Origin: Acanthosepion lycidas
Taxonomy: Eukaryota; Mollusca; Cephalopoda; Sepiida; Sepiidae
DNA: 64,000 bases
Assembly (NCBI GenBank): GCA_963932145.1
Contig: OZ010590.1
Span: forward strand, 51,057,112 to 51,121,111
Reading direction: 5' to 3'
Made by a program: the position numbers and the translations under genes. The notes below the pieces were generated by a model, which ran no database searches, was not told the DNA's origin, and saw only the letters and a program-made list of their open reading frames with translations. Position 1 is the first letter of the stretch; every line of letters starts with the position of its first letter. Shown here in pieces: positions 22,622-34,992 of this stretch.

Positions 22622-22705
22622 GTCAGGGTGGCCGAGCGGTCTAAGGCGCTGCGTTTAGGTCGCAGTCGGGTCTTCCCGGCGTGGGTTCGAATCCCACTCC
22701 TGACA
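22622..22705 (+). tRNA. tRNA-Leu-TAG: tRNA-Leu (UAG), unit 14
   Basis: Consensus copy. Confidence 0.97.
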
Positions 22706-23107
22706 ATTAAACGACGTTATTTTCTTTTGCTATGATATATTTAGTCTTTCATGTAAAAAAATGAAAAAGAAAGAGCATTAAATTAAAAATCGCGTCTGTT
22801 GGCATGTCAATATTACGATCTAGAAGTTATGAAGAGCGTAAAAATACTAAAATGTTAATCATTTTGAAAACGATGCGTGCAATCGTACTGAACATAGGCT
22901 AGCTGTGTAAAATATAGTCATTCTTGAATACTAGACGAGTCCGTGGTCAATGTGCAGAAATTGAATTTGAAAATAAATTTACTTTCTTGAAAGTTAACTT
23001 TTCCTAAAAGTTTTATTTTCGCCGTAATTATTGATGGATTGAGAATTATTTCCGGGCCGAGATATCAAATTGAATTGGGAAAATAAAAAAAACCTATAGG
23101 AAAAGCA

Positions 23108-23179
23108 TTCCCACACCGGGAATCGAACCCGGGCCGCCTGGGTGAAAGCCAGGAATCCTAACCACTAGACCATGTGGTA
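23108..23179 (-). tRNA. tRNA-Glu-TTC: tRNA-Glu (UUC), unit 15
   Basis: C2 changed to A, giving an A2-G71 mismatch near the acceptor end; otherwise consensus. Confidence 0.9.
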
Positions 23180-23559
23180 ACCTGGGGACGATTTGTTGTT
23201 ACAGGCTAAAGTCTCAAACACGCTTCACACAGTCTTAGAGATATCATCCATCTCTCAGTTCCGAAACCGATAATGAATCATTGATTTGTATTCGTTATTG
23301 TATTGGTTGCTTTCGGAAAATAACATTTTACCTCATACACACCGACCTCATATTCAACACCTGCTTCATACCGCTCACTTTTACACTCAGACGTGACACG
23401 CTCTAGAGATTTTTGATGTAAGGCGTAAACAGTACTAGCACCCAAATTTAATCAGCTTTTGTCTGACAATCCATGAGTAAAATATTTGCATTTAAAATGG
23501 ATTTCCTATTCCTCATAGATCATTTACAAAAACTACAGGTAAGAACGATGAACTTGCTG

Positions 23560-23632
23560 GGCCGCGTGGCCTAATGGAAAAGGCGTCTGACTTCGAATCA
23601 GAAGATTGCGAGTTCGAGTCTCGTCGTGGTCG
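23560..23632 (+). tRNA. tRNA-Arg-TCG: tRNA-Arg (UCG), unit 15
   Basis: Consensus copy; with unit 2, one of two unchanged Arg genes in units 1-19. Confidence 0.96.
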
Positions 23633-24247
23633 AATTTTGTTGTTCAACTAGATTCTGAAATCTTCTGGAATTTATTGCTGTGATACAGCACTGAATGTCC
23701 AATTAAGAAAAAGTCGCTCAGGACTAAAGAACAGCCTCTTTTAGTATATACGTAGATTTTCTTGAACTTCAAGTCCCATTTCTTCCAGCCTTGATAATTT
23801 TGTAATTTTTATTTTTTTTATTTTTTTTCCGGCAGACGTATCAGATTCGAAACATTGTAAATTCAGCTCCATTCGTTATTCTCTAGAAGTGGTTTTTAAA
23901 ATAAAGCAAACATTTCGTGGAAAATTTTGACATGTGCGACAATGCCTGACGAATTCATGCCTCTGATTCCATCGGAGGTGTCTTGTCACGGAAACATCTA
24001 CCAAAACTTTGACGTATTTTAATCTCGGAAAAATGCCATCATATCGGGCGACGACAAGTATATTGATAGGTAATAAATGTCGTTGGAAAATTAATTTCAC
24101 ACATTGTAATCAAAATAGTTGTTCCGAGAAGCATGAAAATCACCAAATTCTCTCAGTTGTCCGTATGTGGATTATGAACACCGTCAAATATGAAGAAATG
24201 ATCTATAATGATATTCCAGTTTGACGATCGAGACCAGCAGGCTTTAG

Positions 24248-24331
24248 GTCAGGGTGGCCGAGCGGTCTAAGGCGCTGCGTTTAGGTCGCAGTCGGGTCTT
24301 CCCTGTGTGGGTTCGAATCCCACTCCTGACA
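24248..24331 (+). tRNA. tRNA-Leu-TAG: tRNA-Leu (UAG), unit 15
   Basis: Variable-arm 3' side reads CCCTGT in place of CCCGGC, shortening the hairpin by one pair; all other arms are consensus. Confidence 0.93.
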
Positions 24332-24733
24332 ATTGAACGACGTTATTTTCTTTTGCTATGATATATTTAGTCTTTCATGTAAAAAAATGAAAAAGAAATA
24401 GCATTAAATTAAAAATCGCGTCTGTTGGCATGTCAATATTACGATCTAGAAGTTATGAAGAGCGTAAAAATACTAAAATGTTAATCATTTTGAAAACGAT
24501 ACGTGCAATCGTACTGAACATAGGCTAGCTGTGTAAAATATAGTCATTCTTGAATACTAGACGAGTCCGTGGTCAATGTGCAGAAATTGAATTTGAAAAT
24601 AAATTTACTTTCTTGAAAGTTAACTTTTCCTAAAAGTTTTATTTTCGCCGTAATTATTGATGGATTGAGAATTATTTCCGAGCCGAGATATCAAATTGAA
24701 TTGGGAAAATAAAAAAATCCTATAGGAAATGCA

Positions 24734-24805
24734 TTCCCACACCGGGAATCGAACCCGGGCCGCCTGGGTGAAAGCCAGGAATCCTAACCACTAGACCATG
24801 TGGGA
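24734..24805 (-). tRNA. tRNA-Glu-TTC: tRNA-Glu (UUC), unit 16
   Basis: Consensus gene with a private base in each flank. Confidence 0.97.
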
Positions 24806-25185
24806 AGCTGGGGACGATTTGTTATTACAGGCTAAAGTGTCAAACACGCTTCACACAGTCTTAGAGATATCATCCATCTCTCAGTTCCGAAACCGATAAT
24901 GAATCATTGATTTGTATTCGTTATTGTATTGGTTGCTTTCGGAAAGTAACATTTTACCTCATACACACCGACCTCATATTCAACACCTGCTTCCTACCGC
25001 TCACTTTTACAGTCAGACGTGACACGCTCTAGAGATTTTTGATGTAAGGCGTAAACAGTACTAGCACCCAAATTTAATCAGCTTTTGTCTGACAATCCAT
25101 GAGTAAAATATTTGCATTTAAAATGGATTTCCTATTCCTCATAGAACATTTACAAAAACTACAGGTAAGAACGATGAACTTGCTG

Positions 25186-25258
25186 GGCCGCGTGGCCTAA
25201 TGGAAAAGGCGTCTGACTTCGAATCAGAAGATTGTGATTTCGAGTCTCGTCGTGGTCG
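25186..25258 (+). tRNA. tRNA-Arg-TCG: tRNA-Arg (UCG), unit 16, T53
   Basis: T50 (U50-G64) and T53 (broken 53-61 pair). The T53 change is shared with unit 11. Confidence 0.87.
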
Positions 25259-25873
25259 AATTTTGTTGTTCAACTAGATTCTGAAATCTTCTGGAATTTA
25301 TTGCTGTGATACAGCACTGAATGTCCAATTAAGAAAAAGTCGCTCAGCACGAAAGAACAGCCTCTTTTAGTATATACGTAGATTTTCTTGAACTTCAAGT
25401 CCCATTTCTTCCAGCCTTGATAATTTTGTAATTTTTATTTTTTGTATTTTTTTTCCGGGAGACGTATCAGATTCGAAACATTGTAAATTCAGCTCCATTC
25501 GTTATTTCTAGAAGTGGTTTTTAAAATAAAGCAAACATTTCGTGGAAAATTTTGACATGTGCGACAATGCCTGACGAATTCATGCCTCTGATTCCATCGG
25601 AGGTGTCTTGTCACGGAAACATCTACCAAAACTTTGACGTATTTTAATCTCGGAAAAATGCCATCATATCGGGCGACGACAAGTATATTGATAGGTAATA
25701 AATGTCGTTGGAAAATTAATTTCACACATTGTAATCAAAATAGTTGTTCCGAGAAGCATGAAAATCACCAAATTCGTCTCAGTTGTCCGTATGTAGATTA
25801 TGAACACCGTCAAATATGAAGAAATGATCTATAATGATATTCCAGTTTGACGATCGAGATCAGCAGGCTTTAG

Positions 25874-25957
25874 GTCAGGGTGGCCGAGCGTTCTAAGGCG
25901 CTGCGTTTAGGTCGCAGTCGGGTCTTCCCGGCGTGGGTTCGAATCCCACTCCTGACG
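25874..25957 (+). tRNA. tRNA-Leu-TAG: tRNA-Leu (UAG), unit 16, G73
   Basis: The discriminator base is G where every other copy except units 28 and 38 has A73. A73 is a known leucine identity element in eukaryotes, so charging would probably suffer. G19 is also T. Confidence 0.86.
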
Positions 25958-26359
25958 ATTGAACGACGTTATTTTCTTTTGCTATGATATATTTAGTCTT
26001 TCATGTAAAAAAATGAAAAAGAAAGAGCATTAAATTAAAAATCGCGTCTGTAGGCATGTCAATATTACGATCTAGATGTTATGAAGAGCGTAAAAATACT
26101 AAAATGTTAATCATTTTGAAAACGATGCGTGCAATCGTACTGAACATAGGCTAGCTGTGTAAAATATAGTCATTCTTGAATACTAGACGAGTCCGTGGTC
26201 AATGTGCAGAAATTGAATTTGAAAATAAATTTACTTTCTTGAAAGTTAACTTTTCCTAAAAGTTTTATTTTCACCGTAATTATTGATGGATTGAGAATTA
26301 TTTCCGAGCCGAGATATCAAATTGAATTGGGAAAATAAAAAAAACCTATAGGAAAAGCA

Positions 26360-26431
26360 TTCCCACACCGGGAATCGAACCCGGTCCGCCTGGGTGAAAG
26401 CCAGGAATCCCAACCACTAGACCATGTGGGA
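26360..26431 (-). tRNA. tRNA-Glu-TTC: tRNA-Glu (UUC), unit 17
   Basis: G21, and A48 in place of C48, which would break the G15-C48 Levitt pair. Confidence 0.9.
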
Positions 26432-26811
26432 ACCTGGGGACGATTTGTTGTTACAGGCTAAAGTCTGAAACACGCTTCACACAGTCTTAGACATATCATC
26501 CATCTCTCAGTTCCGAAACCGATAATGAATCATTGATTTGTATTCGTTATTGTATTGGTTGCTTTCGGAAAATAACATTTTACCTCATACACACCGACCT
26601 CATATTCAACACCTGCTTCATACCGCTCACTTTTACACTCAGACGTGACACGCTCTAGAGATTTTTGATGTAAGGCGTAAACAGTACTAGCACCCAAATT
26701 TAATCAGCTTTTGTCTGACAATCCATGAGTAAAATATTTGCATTTAAAATGGATTTCCTATTCCTCATAGAACATTTACAAAAACTACAGGTAAGAACGA
26801 TGAACTTGCTG

Positions 26812-26884
26812 GGCCGCGTGGCCTAATGGAAAAGGCGTCTGACTTCGAATCAGAAGATTGCGAGTTTGAGTCTCGTCGTGGTCG
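26812..26884 (+). tRNA. tRNA-Arg-TCG: tRNA-Arg (UCG), unit 17, T56
   Basis: C56 changed to T (T loop TTTGAGT); the stem is paired. Shares T56 with units 8, 18 and 19. Confidence 0.87.
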
Positions 26885-27500
26885 AATTTTGTTGTTCAAC
26901 TAGATTCTGAAATCTTCTGGAATTTATTGCTGTGATACAGCACTGAATGTCCAATTAAGAAAAAGTCGCTCAGCACGAAAGAACAGCCTCTTTTAGTATA
27001 TACGTAGATTTTCTTGAACTTCAAGTCCCATTTCTTCCAGCCTTGATAATTTTGTAATTTTTATTTTTTTTATTTTTTTTCCGGCAGACGTATCAGTTTC
27101 GAAACATTGTAAATTCAGCTCCATTCGTTATTCTTTAGAAGTGGTTTTTAAAATAAAGCAAACATTTCGTGGAAAATTTTGACATGTGCGACAATGCCTG
27201 ACGAATTCATGCCTCTGATTCCATCGGAGGTGTCTTGTCACGGAAACATCTACCTAAACTTTGACGTATTTTAATCTCGTAAAAATGCCATCATATCGGG
27301 CGACGACAAGTATATTGATAGGTAATAAATGTCGTTGGAAAATTCATTTCACACATTGTAATCAAAATAGTTGTTCCGAGAAGCATGAAAATCACCAAAT
27401 TCGTCTCAGTTGTCCGTATGTGGATTATGAACACCGTCAAATATGAAGAAATGATCTATAATGATATTCCAGTTTGACGATCGAGATCAGCAGGCTTTAG

Positions 27501-27584
27501 GTCAGGGTGGCCGAGCGTTCTAAGGCGCTGCGTTTAGGTCGCAGTCGGGTCTTCCCGGCGTGGGTTCGAATCCCACTCCTGACA
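27501..27584 (+). tRNA. tRNA-Leu-TAG: tRNA-Leu (UAG), unit 17, T19
   Basis: G19 changed to T; otherwise consensus. Confidence 0.9.
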
Positions 27585-27986
27585 ATTGAACGACGTTATT
27601 TTCTTTTGCTATGATATATTTAGTCTTTCATGTAAAAAAATGAAAAAGAAAGAGCATTAAATTAAAAATCGCGTCTGTTGGCATGTCAATATTACGATTT
27701 AGAAGTTATGAAGAGCGTAAAAATACTAAAATGTTAATCATTTTGAAAACGATGCGTGCAATCGTACTGAACATAGGCTAGCTGTGTAAAATATAGTCAT
27801 TCTTGAATACTAGACGAGTCCGTGGTCAATGTGCAGAAATTGAATTTGAAAATAAATTTACTTTCTTGAAAGTTAACTTTTCCTAAAAGTTTTATTTTCG
27901 CCGTAATTATTGATGGATTGAGAATTATTTCCGAGCCGAGATATCAAATTGAATTGGGAAAATAAAAAAAACCTATAGGAAAAGCA

Positions 27987-28058
27987 TTCCCACACCGGGA
28001 ATCGAACCCGGGCCGCCTGGGTGAAAACCAGGAATCCCAACCACTAGACCATGTGGGA
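27987..28058 (-). tRNA. tRNA-Glu-TTC: tRNA-Glu (UUC), unit 18
   Basis: G21 and T32; all stems paired. Confidence 0.95.
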
Positions 28059-28438
28059 ACCTGGGGACGGTTTGTTGTTACAGGCTAAAGTCTGAAACAC
28101 GCTTCACACAGTCTTAGACATATCATCCATCTCTCAGTTCCGAAACCGATAATGAATCATTGATTTGTATTCGTTATTGTATTGGTTGCTTTCGGAAAAT
28201 AACATTTTACCTCATACACACCGACCTCATATTCAACACCTGCTTCATACCGCTCACTTTTACACTCAGACGTGACACGCTCTAGAGATTTTTGATGTAA
28301 GGCGTAAACAGTACTAGCACCCAAATTTAATCAGCTTTTGTCTGACAATCCATGAGTAAAATATTTGCATTTAAAATGGATTTCCTATTCCTCACAGAAC
28401 ATTTACAAAAACTACAGGTAAGAACGATGAACTTGCTG

Positions 28439-28511
28439 GGCCGCGTGGCCTAATGGAAAAGGCGTCTGACTTCGAAACAGAAGATTGCGAGTTTGAGTCT
28501 CGTCGTGGTCG
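28439..28511 (+). tRNA. tRNA-Arg-TCG: tRNA-Arg (UCG), unit 18, decayed
   Basis: A39 (A31-A39 mismatch closing the anticodon loop) and T56. Confidence 0.84.
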
Positions 28512-29127
28512 AATTTTGTTGTTCAACTAGATTCTGAAATCTTCTGGAATTTATTGCTGTGATACAGCACTGAATGTCCAATTAAGAAAAAGTCGCTCAG
28601 CACGAAAGAACAGCCTCTTTTAGTATATACGTAGATTTTCTTGAACTTCAAGTCCCATTTCTTCCAGCCTTGATAATTTTGTAATTTTTATTTTTTTTAT
28701 TTTTTTTCCGGCAGACGTATCAGTTTCGAAACATTGTAAATTCAGCTCCATTCGTTATTCTTTAGAAGTGGTTTTTAAAATAAAGCAAACATTTCGTGGA
28801 AAATTTTGACATGTGCGACAATGCCTGACGAATTCATGCCTCTGATTCCATCGGAGGTGTCTTGTCACGGAAACATCTACCTAAACTTTGACGTATTTTA
28901 ATCTCGGAAAAATGCCATCATATCGGGCGACGACAAGTATATTGATAGGTAATAAATGTCGTTGGAAAATTCATTTCACACATTGTAATCAAAATAGTTG
29001 TTCCGAGAAGCATGAAAATCACCAAATTCGTCTCAGTTGTCCGTATGTGGATTATGAACACCGTCAAATATGAAGAAATGATCTATAATGATATTCCAGT
29101 TTGACGATCGAGATCAGCAGGCTTTAG

Positions 29128-29211
29128 GTCAGGGTGGCCGAGCGTTCTAAGGCGCTGCGTTTAGGTCGCAGTCGGGTCTTCCCGGCGTGGGTTCGAATCC
29201 CACTCCTGACA
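29128..29211 (+). tRNA. tRNA-Leu-TAG: tRNA-Leu (UAG), unit 18, T19
   Basis: G19 changed to T; otherwise consensus. Confidence 0.9.
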
Positions 29212-29613
29212 ATTGAACGACGTTATTTTCTTTTGCTATGATATATTTAGTCTTTCATGTAAAAAAATGAAAAAGAAAGAGCCTTAAATTAAAAATCGCG
29301 TCTGTTGGCATGTCAATATTACGATTTAGAAGTTATGAAGAGCGTAAAAATACTAAAATGTTAATCATTTTGAAAACGATGCGTGCAATCGTACTGAACA
29401 TAGGCTAGCTGTGTAAAATATAGTCATTCTTGAATACTAGACGAGTCCGTGGTCAATGTGCAGAAATTGAATTTGAAAATAAATTTACTTTCTTGAAAGT
29501 TAACTTTTCCTAAAAGTTTTATTTTCGCCGTAATTATTGATGGATTGAGAATTATTTCCGAGCCGAGATATCAAATTGAATTGGGAAAATAAAAAAAACC
29601 TATAGGAAAAGCA

Positions 29614-29685
29614 TTCCCACACCGGGAATCGAACCCGGGCCGCCTGGGTGAAAACCAGGAATCCCAACCACTAGACCATGTGGGA
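29614..29685 (-). tRNA. tRNA-Glu-TTC: tRNA-Glu (UUC), unit 19
   Basis: G21 and T32, same as unit 18. Confidence 0.95.
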
Positions 29686-30065
29686 ACCTGGGGACGATTT
29701 GTTGTTACAGGCTAAAGTCTGAAACACGCTTCACACAGTCTTAGACATATCATCCATCTCTCAGTTCCGAAACCGATAATGAATCATTGATTTGTATTCG
29801 TTATTGTATTGGTTGCTTTCGGAAAATAACATTTTACCTCATACACACCGACCTCATATTCAACACCTGCTTCATACCGCTCACTTTTACACTCAGACGT
29901 GACACGCTCTAGAGATTTTTGATGTAAGGCGTAAACAGTACTAGCACCCAAATTTAATCAGCTTTTGTCTGACAATCCATGAGTAAAATATTTGCATTTA
30001 AAATGGATTTCCTATTCCTCACAGAACATTTACAAAAACTACAGGTAAGAACGATGAACTTGCTG

Positions 30066-30138
30066 GGCCGCGTGGCCTAATGGAAAAGGCGTCTGACTTC
30101 GAAACAGAAGATTGCGAGTTTGAGTCCCGTCGTGGTCG
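30066..30138 (+). tRNA. tRNA-Arg-TCG: tRNA-Arg (UCG), unit 19, decayed
   Basis: A39 and T56 as in unit 18, plus C62 (A52-C62 mismatch). With unit 6, the most damaged Arg gene. Confidence 0.82.
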
Positions 30139-30754
30139 AATTTTGTTGTTCAACTAGATTCTGAAATCTTCTGGAATTTATTGCTGTGATACAGCACTGA
30201 ATGTCCAATTAAGAAAAAGTCGCTCAGCACGAAAGAACAGCCTCTTTTAGTATATACGTAGATTTTCTTGAACTTCAAGTCCCATTTCTTCCAGCCTTGA
30301 TAATTTTGTAATTTTTATTTTTTTTATTTTTTTTCCGGCAGACGTATCAGTTTCGAAACATTGTAAATTCAGCTCCATTCGTTATTCTTTAGAAGTGGTT
30401 TTTAAAATAAAGCAAACATTTCGTGGAAAATTTTGACATGTGCGACAATGCCTGACGAATTCATGCCTCTGATTCCATCGGAGGTGTCTTGTCACGGAAA
30501 CATCTACCTAAACTTTGACGTATTTTAATCTCGGAAAAATGCCATCATATCGGGCGACGACAAGTATATTGATAGGTAATAAATGTCGTTGGAAAATTCA
30601 TTTCACACATTGTAATCAAAATAGTTGTTCCGAGAAGCATGAAAATCACCAAATTCGTCTCAGTTGTCCGTATGTGGATTATGAACACCGTCAAATATGA
30701 AGAAATGATCTATAATGATATTCCAGTTTGACGATCGAGACCAGCAGGCTTTAG

Positions 30755-30838
30755 GTCAGGGTGGCCGAGCGGTCTAAGGCGCTGCGTTTAGGTCGCAGTC
30801 GGGTCTTCCCGGCGTGGGTTAGAATCCCACTCCTAACA
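30755..30838 (+). tRNA. tRNA-Leu-TAG: tRNA-Leu (UAG), unit 19, A56
   Basis: C56 changed to A (T loop TTAGAAT) and G70 changed to A (C3-A70 mismatch). The D arm is consensus. Same pair of changes as unit 23. Confidence 0.84.
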
Positions 30839-31245
30839 ATTGAACGACGTTATTTTCTTTTGTTTTGTTATGATATATTTAGTCTTTCATGTAAAAAAAT
30901 GAAAAAGAAAGAGCATTAAATTAAAAATCGCGTCTGTTGGCATGTCAATATTACGATCTAGAAGTTATGAAGAGCGTAAAAATACTAAAATGTTAATCAT
31001 TTTGAAAACGATGCGTGCAATCGTACTGAACATAGGCTAGCTGTGTAAAATATAGTCATTCTTGAATACTAGACGAGTCCGTGGTCAATGTGCAGAAATT
31101 GAATTTGAAAATAAATTTACTTTCTTGAAAGTTAACTTTTCCTAAAAGTTTTATTTTCACCGTAATTATTGATGGATTGAGAATTATTTCCGAGCCGAGA
31201 TATCAAATTGAATTGGGAAAATAAAAAAAACCTATAGGAAAAGCA

Positions 31246-31317
31246 TTCCCACACCGGGAATCGAACCCGGGCCGCCTGGGTGAAAGCCAGGAATCCTAAC
31301 CACTAGACCATGTGGGA
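31246..31317 (-). tRNA. tRNA-Glu-TTC: tRNA-Glu (UUC), unit 20
   Basis: Consensus gene, but its 5' flank is the AAACTGAGGACGATCTG type otherwise seen only beside the altered Glu genes of units 24-27 and 34-35. Confidence 0.97.
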
Positions 31318-31697
31318 AACTGAGGACGATCTGTTGTTAGAGGCTAAAGTGTCAAACACGCTTCACACATTCTTACAGATATCATCCATCTCTCAGTTCC
31401 GAAACCGATAATGAATCATTGATTTGTATTCGTTATTGTATTGGTTGCTTTCGGAAAATAACATTTTACCTCATACACACCGACCTCATATTCAACACCT
31501 GCTTCATACCGCTCACTTTTACAGTCAGACGTGACACGCTCTAGAGATTTTTGATGTAAGGCGTAAACAGTACTAGCACCCAAATTTAATCAGCTTTTGT
31601 CTGACAATCCATGTGTAAAATATTTGCATTTAAAATGGATTTCCTATTCCTCATAGAACATTTACAAAAACTACAGGTAAGAACGATGAACTTGCTG

Positions 31698-31770
31698 GGC
31701 CGCGTGGCCTAATGGAAAAGGCGTCTGACTTCGAATCAGAAGATTGCGAGTTCGAGTCTCGTCGTGGTCG
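31698..31770 (+). tRNA. tRNA-Arg-TCG: tRNA-Arg (UCG), unit 20
   Basis: Consensus copy, first of a run of 20 identical Arg genes. Confidence 0.97.
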
Positions 31771-32384
31771 AATTTTGTTGTTCAACTAGATTCTGAAATC
31801 TTCTGGAATTTATTGCTGTGATACAGCACTGAATGTCCAATTAAGAAAAAGTCGCTCAGCACTAAAGAACAGCCTCTTTTAGTATATACGTAGATTTTCT
31901 TGAACTTCAAGTCCCATTTCTTCCAGCCTTGATAATTTTGTAATTTTTATTTTTTTTTATTTTTTCGGCAGACGTATCAGATTCGAAACATTGTAAATTC
32001 AGCTCCATTCGTTATTCTCTAGAAGTGGTTTTTAAAATAAAGCAAACATTTCGTGGAAAATTTTGACATGTGCGACAATGCCTGACGAATTCATGCCTCT
32101 GATTCTATCGGAGGTGTCTTGTCACGGAAACATCTACCAAAACTTTGACTTAATTTAATCTAAGAAAAATGCCATCATATCGGGCGACGACAAGTATATT
32201 GATAGGTAATAAATGTCGTTGGAAAATTCATTTCACACATTGTAATCAAAATAGTTGTTCCGAGAAGCATGAAAATCACCAAATTCGTCTCAGTTGTCCG
32301 TATGTGGATTATGAACACCGTCAAATATGAAGAAATGATCTATAATGATATTCCAGTTTGACGATCGAGACCAGCAGGCTTTAG

Positions 32385-32468
32385 GTCAGGGTGGCCGAGC
32401 GGTCTAAGGCGCTGCGTTTAGATCGCAGTCGGGTCTTCCCGGCGTGGGTTCGAATCCCACTTCTGACA
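32385..32468 (+). tRNA. tRNA-Leu-TAG: tRNA-Leu (UAG), unit 20, A37, no near terminator
   Basis: A37 replaces G37 next to the anticodon (loop TTTAGAT) and T67 makes a G6-U67 pair. A 14-bp loss downstream removes both TTTT runs, and the next T4 on this strand lies about 140 nt away in ATCATTTTG. A37 cannot carry the m1G37 normally made on Leu-UAG. Confidence 0.88.
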
Positions 32469-32856
32469 ATAGAACGACGTTATTTATATTTAGTCTTTCA
32501 TGTAAAAAAATGAAAAAGAAAGAGCATTAAATTAAAAATCGCGTCTGTTGGCATGTCAATATTACGATCTAGAAGTTATGAAGAGCGTAAAAATACTAAA
32601 ATGTTAATCATTTTGAAAACGATGCGTGCAATCGTACTGAACATAGGCTAGCTGTGTAAAATATAGTCATTCTTGAATACTAGACGAGTCCGTGGTCAAT
32701 GTGCAGAAATTGAATTTGAAAATAAATTTACTTTCTTGAAAGTTAACTTTTCCTAAAAGTTTTATTTTCACCGTAATTATTGATGGATTGTGAATTATTT
32801 CCGAGCCGAGATATCAAATTGAATTGGGAAAATAAAAAAAACCTATAGGAAAAGCA

Positions 32857-32928
32857 TTCCCACACCGGGAATCGAACCCGGGCCGCCTGGGTGAAAGCCA
32901 GGAATCCTAACCACTAGACCATGTGGGA
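32857..32928 (-). tRNA. tRNA-Glu-TTC: tRNA-Glu (UUC), unit 21
   Basis: Consensus copy. Confidence 0.97.
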
Positions 32929-33308
32929 ACCTGGGGACGATTTGTTGTTACAGGCTAAAGTGTCAAACACGCTTCACACATTCTTACAGATATCATCCAT
33001 CTCTCAGTTCCGAAACCGATAATGAATCATTGATTTGTATTCGTTATTGTATTGGTTGCTTTCGGAAAATAACATTTTACCTCATACACACCGACCTCAT
33101 ATTCAACACCTGCTTCATACCGCTCACTTTTACAGTCAGACGTGACACGCTCTAGAGATTTTTGATGTAAGGCGTAAACAGTACTAGCACCCAAATTTAA
33201 TCAGCTTTTGTCTGACAATCCATGAGTAAAATATTTGCATTTAAAATGGATTTCCTATTCCTCATAGAACATTTACAAAAACTACAGGTAAGAACGATGA
33301 ACTTGCTG

Positions 33309-33381
33309 GGCCGCGTGGCCTAATGGAAAAGGCGTCTGACTTCGAATCAGAAGATTGCGAGTTCGAGTCTCGTCGTGGTCG
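33309..33381 (+). tRNA. tRNA-Arg-TCG: tRNA-Arg (UCG), unit 21
   Basis: Identical to the unit 20 copy. Confidence 0.97.
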
Positions 33382-33995
33382 AATTTTGTTGTTCAACTAG
33401 ATTCTGAAATCTTCTGGAATTTATTGCTGTGTTACAGCACTGAATGTCCAATTAAGAAAAAGTCGCTCAGCACTAAAGAACAGCCTCTTTTAGTATATAC
33501 GTAGATTTTCTTGAACTTCAAGTCCCATTTCTTCCAGCCTTGATAATTTTGTAATTTTTATTTTTTTTTATTTTTTCGGCAGACGTATCAGATTCGAAAC
33601 ATTGTAAATTCAGCTCCATTCGTTATTCTCTAGAAGTGGTTTTTAAAATAAAGCAAACATTTCGTGGAAAATTTTGACATGTGCGACAATGCCTGACGAA
33701 TTCATGCCTCTGATTCTATCGGAGGTGTCTTGTCACGGAAACATCTACCAAAACTTTGACTTAATTTAATCTCGGAAAAATGCCATCATATCGGGCGACG
33801 ACAAGTATATTGATAGGTAATAAATGTCGTTGGAAAATTCATTTCACACATTGTAATCAAAATAGTTGTTCCGAGAAGCATGAAAATCACCAAATTCGTC
33901 TCAGTTGTCCGTATGTGGATTATGAACACCGTCAAATATGAAGAAATGATCTATAATGATATTCCAGTTTGACGATCGAGACCAGCAGGCTTTAG

Positions 33996-34079
33996 GTCAG
34001 GGTGGCCGAGCGGTCTAAGGCGCTGCGTTTAGATCGCAGTCGGGTCTTCCCGGCGTGGGTTCGAATCCCACTTCTGACA
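33996..34079 (+). tRNA. tRNA-Leu-TAG: tRNA-Leu (UAG), unit 21, A37, no near terminator
   Basis: Same A37, T67 and lost terminator as unit 20. Confidence 0.88.
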
Positions 34080-34467
34080 ATAGAACGACGTTATTTATAT
34101 TTAGTCTTTCATGTAAAAAAATGAAAAAGAAAGAGCATTAAATTAAAAATCGCGTCTGTTGGCATGTCAATATTACGATCTAGAAGTTATGAAGAGCGTA
34201 AAAATACTAAAATGTTAATCATTTTGAAAACGATGCGTGCAATCGTACTGAACATAGGCTAGCTGTGTAAAATATAGTCATTCTTGAATACTAGACGAGT
34301 CCGTGGTCAATGTGCAGAAATTGAATTTGAAAATAAATTTACTTTCTTGAAAGTTAACTTTTCCTAAAAGTTTTATTTTCACCGTAATTATTGATGGATT
34401 GTGAATTATTTCCGAGCCGAGATATCAAATTGAATTGGGAAAATAAAAAAAACCTATAGGAAAAGCA

Positions 34468-34539
34468 TTCCCACACCGGGAATCGAACCCGGGCCGCCTG
34501 GGTGAAAGCCAGGAATCCTAACCACTAGACCATGTGGGA
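34468..34539 (-). tRNA. tRNA-Glu-TTC: tRNA-Glu (UUC), unit 22
   Basis: Consensus copy. Confidence 0.97.
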
Positions 34540-34919
34540 ACCTGGGGACGATTTGTTGTTACAGGCTAAAGTGTCAAACACGCTTCACACATTCTTACAG
34601 ATATCATCCATCTCTCAGTTCCGAAACCGATAATGAATCATTGATTTGTATTCGTTATTGTATTGGTTGCTTTCGGAAAATAACATTTTACCTCATACAC
34701 ACCGACCTCATATTCAACACCTGCTTCATACCGCTCACTTTTACAGTCAGACGTGACACGCTCTAGAGATTTTTGATGTAAGGCGTAAACAGTACTAGCA
34801 CCCAAATTTAATCAGCTTTTGTCTGACAATCCATGAGTAAAATATTTGCATTTAAAATGGATTTCCTATTCCTCATAGAACATTTACAAAAACTACAGGT
34901 AAGAACGATGAACTTGCTG

Positions 34920-34992
34920 GGCCGCGTGGCCTAATGGAAAAGGCGTCTGACTTCGAATCAGAAGATTGCGAGTTCGAGTCTCGTCGTGGTCG
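34920..34992 (+). tRNA. tRNA-Arg-TCG: tRNA-Arg (UCG), unit 22
   Basis: Identical to the unit 20 copy. Confidence 0.97.

Larger units (their letters stand above)
13016..31004. repeat. Block of units 9-19, the most heterogeneous part
   Basis: Units start at 13016, 14641, 16293, 17920, 19570, 21217, 22867, 24493, 26119, 27746 and 29373. Lengths vary from 1,625 to 1,652 bp, partly because units 10, 12, 13 and 14 carry a 23-bp insert between Arg and Leu. Units 10 and 13 share a distinctive damaged Glu gene and 3' flank, three units apart. Units 16-19 return to the Leu T19 type seen in units 5, 7 and 8 until unit 19 switches type. Most Arg genes here have at least one change at a structural position. 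Confidence 0.8.
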
